Shown here one piece after another: positions 1-5,878 of a DNA stretch of 17,295 nucleotides; within the stretch, counting starts at the first letter, position 1, and every line of letters starts with the position of its first letter. The stretch is from assembly GCA_038198445.1 (NCBI GenBank), contig JBBPZZ010000042.1, positions 1 to 17,295 of the forward strand. The letters are read 5' to 3'. This DNA is from JACDDK01 sp038198445 (GTDB lineage: Bacteria > Actinomycetota > Rubrobacteria > Rubrobacterales > Rubrobacteraceae). The notes beneath the pieces are model-generated. The model was not told where the DNA came from and ran no database searches. It worked only from the letters and a program-made list of their open reading frames with translations. The translations under genes and the position numbers were made by a program.

Positions 1-403
1 ACGATCCACCCGTGGATGGGTCGATCTCGGATGCGATCTTTACCGCCTCCTCTGGAGTCGCCCCCATGCTCATCGCCCCCAACGCCGCAGGCGCACCGGA
101 GCCTATCGCCCAGAACGCCCCCTCGATCTTTATGGGTACTAGATAGAACTTGTATTCATAAAGACCAGACTCGTTGAGGACGAGTCCGATGAACTCCTCA
201 CTCAGGTTACCCGGTTTCCCTCTCGATCCCATCCCCCTCTGACACCATTCCAGGAATAGAATTCCGGAGTCCATGCATCCCGCATACCCCACTATCATGT
301 CCCTCACCACATGAACCTTACGATGAGAATTGACGAGTATCTCATCATGGACGATCCTCGTATCCCCGGCCATCGCTTCAAGGCTTGCCGCGATCACTGT
401 CAA
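1..403 (-). CDS. HslV-like Ntn-hydrolase (proteasome-fold peptidase), partial
   Basis: The gene runs off the left edge; about 134 codons are visible. It starts with TTG at 403, preceded by a strong AGGAGGAGG ribosome site at 411-419 with a 7-base spacer. The protein begins M-TVIAA, so removal of Met exposes a Thr, the N-terminal nucleophile of the HslV/proteasome beta family. Counting from that Thr, Asp13 (AGDTR) and Lys28 (HRKV) fit the Asp and Lys that assist it. Downstream 'AIGSGAPAALGAM', 'GATPEEAVKIA' and 'EIDPSTGG' are typical of the phage and mobile-element HslV-like branch. It is divergent from the XRE and integrase genes and probably belongs to the same element. No HslU-type ATPase is visible. 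Four of five Arg codons are AGG/AGA and several Ile codons are ATA, unlike the pur genes, which suggests foreign origin. The family is fairly secure; the substrate is unknown. Confidence 0.78.
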   Translation of the reverse strand, partial: MTVIAASLEAMAGDTRIVHDEILVNSHRKVHVVRDMIVGYAGCMDSGILFLEWCQRGMGSRGKPGNLSEEFIGLVLNESGLYEYKFYLVPIKIEGAFWAIGSGAPAALGAMSMGATPEEAVKIASEIDPSTGGS

Positions 404-428
404 TACCGAACCTCCTCCTGATAGTGTT

Positions 429-444
429 CCGAGTGTCTACTCGG
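429..444 (-). repeat. Inverted repeat in the leader of the HslV-like gene
   Basis: CCGAGT-GTCT-ACTCGG is a perfect 6-bp inverted repeat with a 4-base loop. It lies between the predicted transcription start (about 466) and the ribosome site (411-419) of the HslV-like gene. It could be an RNA stem-loop in the leader or an operator, for example for the neighbouring XRE protein. The role is not known. Confidence 0.45.
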
Positions 445-472
445 TAGAAAGTCCAACCCTTCCTACTCTTTA

Positions 473-481
473 ATTTTACCA
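473..481 (-). promoter_or_regulatory. Possible extended -10 promoter of the HslV-like gene
   Basis: On the minus strand the sequence TG-G-TAAAAT is an extended -10 element. It would start transcription near 466, leaving a leader of about 63 bases before the TTG at 403. No good -35 is seen at the usual distance. It sits in the A+T-rich gap opposite the promoter of the XRE gene. Confidence 0.4.
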
Positions 482-518
482 CGTATTTACTGTTTACATA
501 TATTTTATTTATCTTTTA

Positions 519-527
519 TGGTACACT
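519..527 (+). promoter_or_regulatory. Possible extended -10 promoter of the XRE-integrase genes
   Basis: TG-G-TACACT is an extended -10 element that would start transcription near 534, about 20 bases before the GTG at 554. A TTTACA lies at 493-498 but is too far away (23 bases) to be a normal -35. The surrounding 460-530 stretch is very A+T-rich compared with the rest of the window. Confidence 0.4.
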
Positions 528-553
528 AAAGATAAAGGTGTGATGATGGGGGC

Positions 554-754
554 GTGGTCAAGATAGGGACGCGACTGAAAAGGGCTAGGGAGCAAGCGCT
601 GCTGACGCAGCAGGAGCTTGCCGAACGCGCAGGACTCGGTTTCCCGACCATCAGCCGCATAGAGAACGATCACGTGGAGCCTCACTTCCGCACCATCCGT
701 AAGTTGGCAAAAGCCCTGGGCGTGGACCCGGCGGAGTTGGTGAAGGAGGAGTAG
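554..754 (+). CDS. Small XRE-family helix-turn-helix regulator
   Basis: A 66-residue protein that is essentially one Cro/C1-type helix-turn-helix domain, residues about 5-62. The recognition region is 'TQQELAERAGLGFPTIS' (residues 18-34), followed by 'RIENDHVEPHFRTIRKLAKAL'-type helices (written here as class only) and a short acidic end. The GTG start at 554 is the only usable start in frame, because a stop lies just upstream; the ribosome site is weak (GGGGG directly before it). Its stop is 2 bases before the integrase ATG, so the two genes form an operon. By position it probably controls the integrase or acts as a repressor or excision factor of the element. It may also regulate the divergent HslV-like gene. 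The DNA-binding role is secure; the target is inferred. Confidence 0.85.
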   Translation: MVKIGTRLKRAREQALLTQQELAERAGLGFPTISRIENDHVEPHFRTIRKLAKALGVDPAELVKEE

Positions 755-756
755 AG

Positions 757-1872
757 ATGCCCGCTAAAGGCGACGGGATCACGAAGCGCAAGGACGGGCG
801 GTACGTGGGCCGCTACACGGTTCACACCACGGACGGTCCCAAACGCAAGGTGATCTACGGCAGGAAGTACAAGGATGTGGAGAGGAAGCTCATCGAAGCG
901 CGGGGCGACGCGGCACGTGGGATCGTCTACGACGACGAGAACCTGACCGTCAGCGAGTTCCTGGACCGCTGGCTATCGGACGCTGTGCGTGGCACGGTGA
1001 GAGAGTCAACATTCACCCGAGACAAGTACCTCGTGACCAACCACATCAAGCCATCCATCGGGCGGATCAAGCTCAAGAACGTGAACGCCCTCCACCTCCA
1101 GGGCCTCTACCGCGAGCGCATGGACTCTGGCCTCTCCGGCTCCACGGTCCAGAAGATGCACCACGTCTTGCACAAGGCCCTCGCCCAGGCCGTCAAGTGG
1201 ACCCTCATACCCCGCAACCCCGCCGATTTGGTCAAGGCCCCTACACCCACACCGAAGGAGATGCACCCGCTATCGGCACATGAAGCTCGTAGGTTACTCG
1301 TGGCAGCACAAGGCGACAGGCTTGAAGCCCTCTACGTCCTCGCCATCCACACAGGCATGAGACGCGGGGAGTTGCTCGGTCTCAAGTGGGATGACGTTGA
1401 TCTCGACGGCTCCACGGTCAGGGTACGACGGACGCTCACGCGCAAGGGTACGGGCTACACTCTCGGAGAGCCGAAAACCAAGAAAAGCCGCCGCACCATC
1501 AGGCTCACTAAGCGGGCCGTGGAAGCCCTCAGAAGCCACCGCAGGCGCCAGTTAGAGGAGAAGCTCGCGTCCGGCCACTACGAGGACTCAGGACTCGTAT
1601 TCGCGGGGATCGGCGGCGGCCTCATCAACCCCTCCAACCTCCGTAACCGTTCCTTTGCGCCCCTCCTACAGCGCGCTGATCTGCCGCGAATAACCTTTCA
1701 CGATCTCAGGCACACCTGCGCATCGCTCCTGTTTCAGAAGAACGTCCATCCCAAGTTCGTCCAGGAGCTTCTAGGACATACCTCCGTCGCGATCACGCTC
1801 GACACCTACTCTCACATGCTCCCCGGCATGGGCGGTGAGGCCGCCGACGCGATAGGCGAAGCTCTCGGTTAA
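757..1872 (+). CDS. Tyrosine recombinase / phage-type site-specific integrase
   Basis: A complete 371-residue integrase that cuts and rejoins DNA through a tyrosine-DNA intermediate, integrating and excising the element. Residues about 1-55 form an arm-binding, AP2-like N-terminal domain (GITKRKDGRYVGRYTV), about 62-165 the core-binding SAM-like domain, and about 170-371 the catalytic domain. All catalytic residues are present: Arg202 (TGMRRGEL), a Lys near 240-243 (PKTKKSRR), His315 and Arg318 in HDLRHT, His341 (LLGHTS) and the nucleophile Tyr351 (TLDTYSH). The ATG at 757 has a strong site (AAGGAGGAG, 743-751) lying inside the end of the XRE gene. The length is normal. It ends 96 bases from the 3' end of tRNA-Val, which fits a tRNA attachment site. 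Confidence 0.95.
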   Translation: MPAKGDGITKRKDGRYVGRYTVHTTDGPKRKVIYGRKYKDVERKLIEARGDAARGIVYDDENLTVSEFLDRWLSDAVRGTVRESTFTRDKYLVTNHIKPSIGRIKLKNVNALHLQGLYRERMDSGLSGSTVQKMHHVLHKALAQAVKWTLIPRNPADLVKAPTPTPKEMHPLSAHEARRLLVAAQGDRLEALYVLAIHTGMRRGELLGLKWDDVDLDGSTVRVRRTLTRKGTGYTLGEPKTKKSRRTIRLTKRAVEALRSHRRRQLEEKLASGHYEDSGLVFAGIGGGLINPSNLRNRSFAPLLQRADLPRITFHDLRHTCASLLFQKNVHPKFVQELLGHTSVAITLDTYSHMLPGMGGEAADAIGEALG

Positions 1873-1878
1873 TCGTCA

Positions 1879-1900
1879 GTGGTATCAGAGTGGTATCAGA
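1879..1900 (+). repeat. Tandem direct repeat, 2 x 11 bp, after the integrase
   Basis: Two perfect, directly adjacent copies of GTGGTATCAGA begin six bases after the integrase stop codon. Short direct repeats beside a tyrosine integrase gene and close to the attachment site commonly serve as arm-type binding sites for the integrase N-terminal domain. That function is inferred from position only. Confidence 0.7.
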
Positions 1901-1903
1901 GAC

Positions 1904-1927
1904 CCCCGGATTATCACCGGGGATTTT
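1904..1927 (+). terminator. Rho-independent-like terminator of the integrase gene
   Basis: CCCCGG (1904-1909), a 7-base loop, then CCGGGG (1917-1922) form a perfect 6-bp G+C stem followed by ATTTT (1923-1927). It sits 31 bases after the integrase stop, as expected for a terminator. The T tract is short. Confidence 0.6.
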
Positions 1928-1968
1928 CACTATTCCGAATATTCCGCTTATCTATGCGGTTTCTAAAG

Positions 1969-2040
1969 TGGGCGATGCTGGGTTCGAACCAGCGACCCCC
2001 TCCTTGTAAGGGAGGTGCTCTACCGCTGAGCTAATCGCCC
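1969..2040 (-). tRNA. tRNA-Val (anticodon TAC)
   Basis: The minus strand folds as a complete 72-base cloverleaf. It has acceptor GGGCGAT/ATCGCCC, a D arm with GCTC/GAGC, anticodon stem CCTCC/GGAGG with loop CTTACAA (anticodon TAC, reading GTA), and T arm GCTGG-TTCGAAC-CCAGC. The discriminator is A and no CCA is encoded. It is the last of three tRNAs in the cluster. Its 3' end faces the integrase gene, so it is the likely attachment site of the mobile element on the left. Confidence 0.96.
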
Positions 2041-2044
2041 GCAG

Positions 2045-2064
2045 TTCGGACATCTCTGTCCGAA
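2045..2064 (-). other. Hairpin between tRNA-Glu and tRNA-Val
   Basis: A perfect 8-bp inverted repeat, TTCGGACA-TCTC-TGTCCGAA, fills most of the 28-base spacer between tRNA-Glu and tRNA-Val. The flanking CAG and CTG can extend the stem around one bulged base. There is no T tract, so it looks more like a processing or spacer hairpin in the tRNA precursor than a terminator. Confidence 0.6.
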
Positions 2065-2068
2065 GCTG

Positions 2069-2141
2069 TGCCCCCAACGGGATTCGAACCCGTGCCGCCG
2101 CCTTGAAAGGGCGGTGTCCTGGGCCTCTAGACGATGGGGGC
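2069..2141 (-). tRNA. tRNA-Glu (anticodon TTC)
   Basis: A complete 73-base cloverleaf on the minus strand. Acceptor GCCCCCA pairs with TGGGGGC, anticodon stem CCGCC/GGCGG encloses loop CTTTCAA (anticodon TTC), and the T arm is ACGGG-TTCGAAT-CCCGT. The discriminator is A and no CCA is encoded. It is the middle gene of the Lys-Glu-Val cluster. Confidence 0.96.
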
Positions 2142-2159
2142 CTAAAGCCTTTCGGCTCG

Positions 2160-2231
2160 TGAGCCAGGAAGGGATCGAACCTTCGACACGAGGATTAAAA
2201 GTCCCCTGCTCTGCCACTGAGCTACTGGCCC
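2160..2231 (-). tRNA. tRNA-Lys (anticodon TTT)
   Basis: A complete 72-base cloverleaf on the minus strand. Acceptor GGGCCAG pairs with CTGGCTC (one G-T pair), anticodon stem GGGGA/TCCTC encloses loop CTTTTAA (anticodon TTT), and the T arm is GAAGG-TTCGATC-CCTTC. The discriminator is A and no CCA is encoded. It is the first gene of the cluster. A small GCC-GAAA-GGC hairpin separates it from tRNA-Glu. Confidence 0.96.
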
Positions 2232-2243
2232 TTTTCGACGGAG

Positions 2244-2252
2244 AGTTTACCA
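2244..2252 (-). promoter_or_regulatory. Possible extended -10 promoter of the tRNA cluster
   Basis: TG-G-TAAACT on the minus strand is an extended -10 element placed to start transcription near 2237, a few bases before tRNA-Lys. The -35 region is poor (TTCCAG at 16-bp spacing). No clear terminator is seen between the purH stop and this site, so read-through from the pur operon is also possible. Confidence 0.4.
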
Positions 2253-2289
2253 AATCCCGGCTGGCCTGGAACCTACCTCTCGAATTTTT

Positions 2290-3807
2290 CTAATGCAGGA
2301 AGTGGCGACGGCCCGTGAAGATCATCGCCACGCCATGCTTGTCGGCGGCCGCTATGACTTCTTCGTCGCGCTTCGAACCTCCGGGTTGCATGACCGCCTT
2401 GACGCCAGCCTTCGCGAGGGCTTCGATCCCATCCGCGAAGGGAAAGAAGGCGTCGCTCGCCGCCGCCGCGCCGCGCGACCGCTCGCCAGCCTTCTTGACC
2501 GCAAGCTCCGCCGCGTCTACCCGGCTCGTCAACCCGCCCCCGATACCGACCGTGGCCCCGTCACGGGCCAGCACGATGGCGTTGCTCCTTACGCGGCGGG
2601 CGACCCTCCACGCGAAGAGCGCGTCTTCCGTTTGCTCCGGCGCGGGCTGTATCGCGGTGACCACGCTGTACCCGGAGTTATCCTCGGTAAAGTCCGTCTC
2701 TTGCAATAGCAAGCCGCCGGTTACGTCCTTGGCGGAGAGTTTCGGCGGCGTCAGAGAGCCCGCTTCCAGGAGCCTCATGTCCTGTTTCGCGGAGAAGATC
2801 TCTCTCGCTTCCGGGATGAAATCGGGAGAGATCAGAACCTCCGTAAAGACCTTCACTATCTCTCCGGCAAGCGCTTCGTCTACGGGTCCATTGAGCGCCA
2901 CGATCCCCCCGAACGCGGAGAGAGGGTCAGAGGCGAGGGCTGTCGAGTAGGCTTCCTCCAGGGTCTCCGCAACCGCGACGCCGCACGGGTTCGCGTGCTT
3001 GATAATGACCGCCGCCGGACGGTCCCCAAACTCCGCGAGCAGCGCCCGGGCCGCCTCCACGTCGTAGAGGTTGTTGAACGAGAGTTCCTTGCCCTGAAGC
3101 TGCCGCACGCCATGCAGGAGATGCGTCTCACCCACGCGGGAGTAGTAGGCTGCCTTCTGATGCGGGTTCTCCCCGTAGCGCAGGGGGAGCGTCTTCTCGT
3201 AGCGCATCGTCAGACGATCCGGGAAAGCGCCATCCTCGTCCATCCAGCCGGATATTGCCGCGTCGTATTCCCCGGTGCGGCGGAAAGCGGCGAGAGCCAG
3301 CCGCCGCCGGGTCTCTCTGGAAACCTGGCCGCCACCCTCGATCTCCGCGAGCACCTCGTCGTAGAAAGCGGGGGACGGGACGACGATCACGGAGTTGAAG
3401 TTCTTCGCGGCGGCGCGGAGCATGGCCGGCCCGCCGATGTCTATCTGCACTATGGCTTCTTCCTCGGAAGCTCCGCCCGCCACCGTCTCCTCGAACGGAT
3501 AGAGGTTTATACAGACGAGGTCTATCGGAGCGATGTCGTGTTCGACCAGTTGGGTGACGTGATCCGGGTCTTCCAGGTTCGCCAGGATGCCGCCATGGAC
3601 CTTCGGGTGCAGAGTCTTTACCCGCCCGCCGAGAATCTCCGGCTCTCCGGTTACTTCGGACACTGGCACGACCGGGATGTTCGCTTGCTGGAGCGCCTTC
3701 GCCGTGCCGCCGGTCGAGATGATCTCGAACCCCATCTCGTGCAGCCGCCCCGCGAACTCCACGACGCCTTTTTTATCCGAAACCGAGATGAGCGCCCGCC
3801 GTTTCAT
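2290..3807 (-). CDS. purH: Bifunctional AICAR formyltransferase / IMP cyclohydrolase
   Basis: Performs the last two steps of IMP synthesis: formylation of AICAR with 10-formyl-THF, then ring closure to IMP. The protein has 505 residues, the usual length. Residues about 1-190 form the cyclohydrolase (MGS-like) domain, with SDKKG (10-14), STGGTAKAL (31-39) and 'GGRVKTLHPKVHGG' (60-73). The rest is the transformylase domain, with RYGENPHQ (210-217), the catalytic Lys270-His271 pair in 'IIKHANPCG', and the typical end 'QPGGSKRDEEVI...FTGRRHF'. The ATG at 3807 overlaps the purN stop (ATGA), with a GGAGGATAAAGG-type ribosome site inside purN, so translation is probably coupled. It is the last gene of the operon, just before the tRNA cluster. 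Confidence 0.97.
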   Translation of the reverse strand: MKRRALISVSDKKGVVEFAGRLHEMGFEIISTGGTAKALQQANIPVVPVSEVTGEPEILGGRVKTLHPKVHGGILANLEDPDHVTQLVEHDIAPIDLVCINLYPFEETVAGGASEEEAIVQIDIGGPAMLRAAAKNFNSVIVVPSPAFYDEVLAEIEGGGQVSRETRRRLALAAFRRTGEYDAAISGWMDEDGAFPDRLTMRYEKTLPLRYGENPHQKAAYYSRVGETHLLHGVRQLQGKELSFNNLYDVEAARALLAEFGDRPAAVIIKHANPCGVAVAETLEEAYSTALASDPLSAFGGIVALNGPVDEALAGEIVKVFTEVLISPDFIPEAREIFSAKQDMRLLEAGSLTPPKLSAKDVTGGLLLQETDFTEDNSGYSVVTAIQPAPEQTEDALFAWRVARRVRSNAIVLARDGATVGIGGGLTSRVDAAELAVKKAGERSRGAAAASDAFFPFADGIEALAKAGVKAVMQPGGSKRDEEVIAAADKHGVAMIFTGRRHFLH

Positions 3808-4394
3808 ACCTTTATCCTCCCCCAGAAGTAGTCCGCGACCGCCTCGACGAGCAGTTGGTGCTCGACCGGATGCAGCCGCTCCAGCAAAGATTCTTCCGTG
3901 TCGCCCGGCAGTATCGAAACCTCTCTCTGCGCGACCATAGGACCCGCGTCCACCTCCTCGACCATGAAATGCACCGTAACCCCCGTCTTCTTCGCGCCCG
4001 ACTCCAGCGTCCGCCTCACCGCGTGCAGACCACGAAACTTCGGCAGCAACGAGGGATGCAGGTTTAGTACCGCGGGAAACCGCTCCAGGAAAGCAGGTGA
4101 AAGTACGCGCATATACCCAGCTCCCACCACGAGGCCAACGTCATGATCGGCGACTCTTCGGGCAAGCTCCACGTCGTACTCCTCCCGGCTCGCGAAATCC
4201 GCGGGACTCACGTGCTCTACCGCAACCCCAGCCCGCCTCGCCCGGTTGAAAGCGAAGGCGTTTTTCTTGTCCCCGGCCACGACTACGAGATTCTCCGGGT
4301 AAGCGTCCAGGAGCGCCTGCAGGTTCGTCCCCGAGCCCGAGGCGAGCACCGCGAAGCGTGAGCCTTCCGGTAATCGCTCAGGCAAACTCGACAC
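3804..4394 (-). CDS. purN: Phosphoribosylglycinamide formyltransferase
   Basis: Transfers a formyl group from 10-formyl-THF to GAR, the third step of the pathway. The motif 'FAVLASGSGTNLQAL' lies at residues 14-28. Catalytic residues are Asn111 and His113 in VLNLHPSLLPKFRG and Asp149 in EEVDAGP, matching the family's Asn-His-Asp set. The open frame extends upstream to 4601, but that part lies inside purM. I chose the GTG at 4394, which has GGAG 7 bases upstream and gives 196 residues, normal for PurN. A TTG at 4385 is the alternative. Either start overlaps the end of purM (17 or 8 bases) and purN ends in an ATGA overlap with purH. Confidence 0.95.
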   Translation of the reverse strand: MSSLPERLPEGSRFAVLASGSGTNLQALLDAYPENLVVVAGDKKNAFAFNRARRAGVAVEHVSPADFASREEYDVELARRVADHDVGLVVGAGYMRVLSPAFLERFPAVLNLHPSLLPKFRGLHAVRRTLESGAKKTGVTVHFMVEEVDAGPMVAQREVSILPGDTEESLLERLHPVEHQLLVEAVADYFWGRIKV

Positions 4395-5406
4395 CCTCAC
4401 TCTCCGTGACCTCCCCCATGCGCCAAGCCTCGCACCCGACGACGCGCAACACGTCCATCCCGCGCTCCGCATCCTCCGGCGCAACGACCACGCAGAACCC
4501 GACGCCCAGGTTGAAGACCCGCCGCATCTCGTCCTCCGTAACGCCGCCCAGCGAGCGTATGAGCCCGAAAACCGCCGGTTCTTCCCAGGAGCCCGCATCA
4601 AGCCTCGCTCCCAGCCCGCCGAGAGCGCGCGGCAGGTTCCCGACGAGACCTCCGCCCGTTATATGGGCCATTCCCCGTACCTGGACTGTTTCTACAAGCG
4701 CCGCGACCTCCCGGACGTAGGCCCGGTGCGGCTCCAGATAAACCTCTCCGACAGGCTGGTCCAGTCCTTCCGGGGTGTCCGCGTACGGGATCCCGGCGTC
4801 CTCGAGCACCTTGCGGGCGAGGGTGTAGCCGTTCGTGTGGGGGCCGCTGGAAGGCAGGCCGAGTATGGCGTCTCCCGGTCGGACCTTCTCCCCTGTAACG
4901 ACCTCGCCCCTCTCCCCCGCCCCGACACAGACACCCACGACCTCGAAGTCTCCCTCACCGTACAGGCCCGGCATCTCCGCCGTCTCGCCGCCGATTAGGG
5001 CGATGCCGAGAGTCTGGCACGCTTCGGCCGCTCCGCGAACGATATTCGCGACCGCATCCGGGTCGAGTCGTCCACTCGCCACGTAGTCCAGGAAGATCAG
5101 GGGCCGCGCGCCCGTCGCCAGCACGTCGTTCGCGCAGTGGTTGACGATGTCCGCGCCCAAAGAACCGTAACGTCCCATCTCCTTCGCCACGAGGACCTTG
5201 GTGCCGATACCGTCTATGGTCGAGGCGAGAACGGGCTCCTTGTATCCGGCAAGTCCGTAGAGGCCGGCGAAGCCGCCAGGATTGGAGACGACTTCGAGAC
5301 CATGAGTGGCTTCGACGGCGGAGCGCATCAAGTCCACAGTCCGCTCGCCGCGATCTATAGAGACACCAGCTGACTCGTAGCTGCCCTTGTTTTCAGACAA
5401 CGTCAT
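4378..5406 (-). CDS. purM: Phosphoribosylformylglycinamidine cyclo-ligase (AIR synthetase)
   Basis: Closes FGAM to AIR with ATP, the fifth step of the pathway. From the ATG at 5406 the protein has 342 residues and begins MTLSENKGSYESAGV, which lines up well with known PurM N-termini. DGIGTK lies at 65-70, 'NHCANDVLATGARP' at 89-102, and the signature 'GGETAEMPGLY' at 139-149, followed by 'PSSGPHTNGYTLAR' and 'HITGGGLVGNLPRAL'. An in-frame GTG at 5424 would add six residues. Both starts lie inside the last codons of the GNAT gene, so the genes overlap and are probably co-translated. The ribosome site is weak. Confidence 0.96.
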   Translation of the reverse strand: MTLSENKGSYESAGVSIDRGERTVDLMRSAVEATHGLEVVSNPGGFAGLYGLAGYKEPVLASTIDGIGTKVLVAKEMGRYGSLGADIVNHCANDVLATGARPLIFLDYVASGRLDPDAVANIVRGAAEACQTLGIALIGGETAEMPGLYGEGDFEVVGVCVGAGERGEVVTGEKVRPGDAILGLPSSGPHTNGYTLARKVLEDAGIPYADTPEGLDQPVGEVYLEPHRAYVREVAALVETVQVRGMAHITGGGLVGNLPRALGGLGARLDAGSWEEPAVFGLIRSLGGVTEDEMRRVFNLGVGFCVVVAPEDAERGMDVLRVVGCEAWRMGEVTESEGVEFA

Positions 5407-5878
5407 TCCGCTCGTAAAAGACACACTCGACCGGACCTACCCTGCCTAGTCTCGTCTCCCGGTAGCCGTTCGCCTCGTACAGGTTCCGTGCGGCCTCATG
5501 ATTTGCGCCCGTATCCAGATGCAACGTCGCGTAGCCCAGTTCGGCCGCGCGGCGGTGGAGTACGTCCAGGATCTCCTGCCCGAATCCCCGTCGCCGGAAG
5601 ACCGGAGCAACACGCATGCGCTTGACTTCGGCACGTCCCGGCGATGTCTTCATCAGCCCGCCCATCACCACGACCTGTCCATCGCAAACGCCCACGAGGA
5701 ATTCTCCATCACCTTCGATGTATAGGCCCTCGATGTCGAGCAGGTCCGAATAGAATTCCGGGTCCTCGATAAGGGTACCCATCTCGCGCAATCCCGCTTC
5801 GTGCAGCTCCAGAACGGCGGCATGATCTCCCCGCTCGTAGCTGCGGATGAGTAGCTCTGACTCGCGGGGAGGGATCAC
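5393..5878 (-). CDS. GNAT-family N-acetyltransferase
   Basis: A 161-residue GCN5-related acetyltransferase, which moves an acetyl group from acetyl-CoA to an amine. The acetyl-CoA pyrophosphate loop (motif A) is visible as 'VAPVFRRRGFGQEIL' at about 90-104, with the R/Q-x-x-G-x-G pattern at 95-100. It is followed by 'LHLDTGANHEAARNLYEANGY' elements at 119-139, usual for motif B. The open frame runs on to 6127 but that part lies inside purF. The GTG at 5878 overlaps the purF stop as GTGA, matching other junctions in this operon. Sitting between purF and purM suggests a role tied to purine metabolism, or simply co-regulation; the substrate cannot be read from the sequence. Confidence 0.88.
   Translation of the reverse strand: MIPPRESELLIRSYERGDHAAVLELHEAGLREMGTLIEDPEFYSDLLDIEGLYIEGDGEFLVGVCDGQVVVMGGLMKTSPGRAEVKRMRVAPVFRRRGFGQEILDVLHRRAAELGYATLHLDTGANHEAARNLYEANGYRETRLGRVGPVECVFYERNDVV

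Noticed and set aside
2995..3831. 278-codon open frame on the plus strand
   Set aside because: Fully antisense to purH, low complexity and no ribosome site; purH itself is certain.
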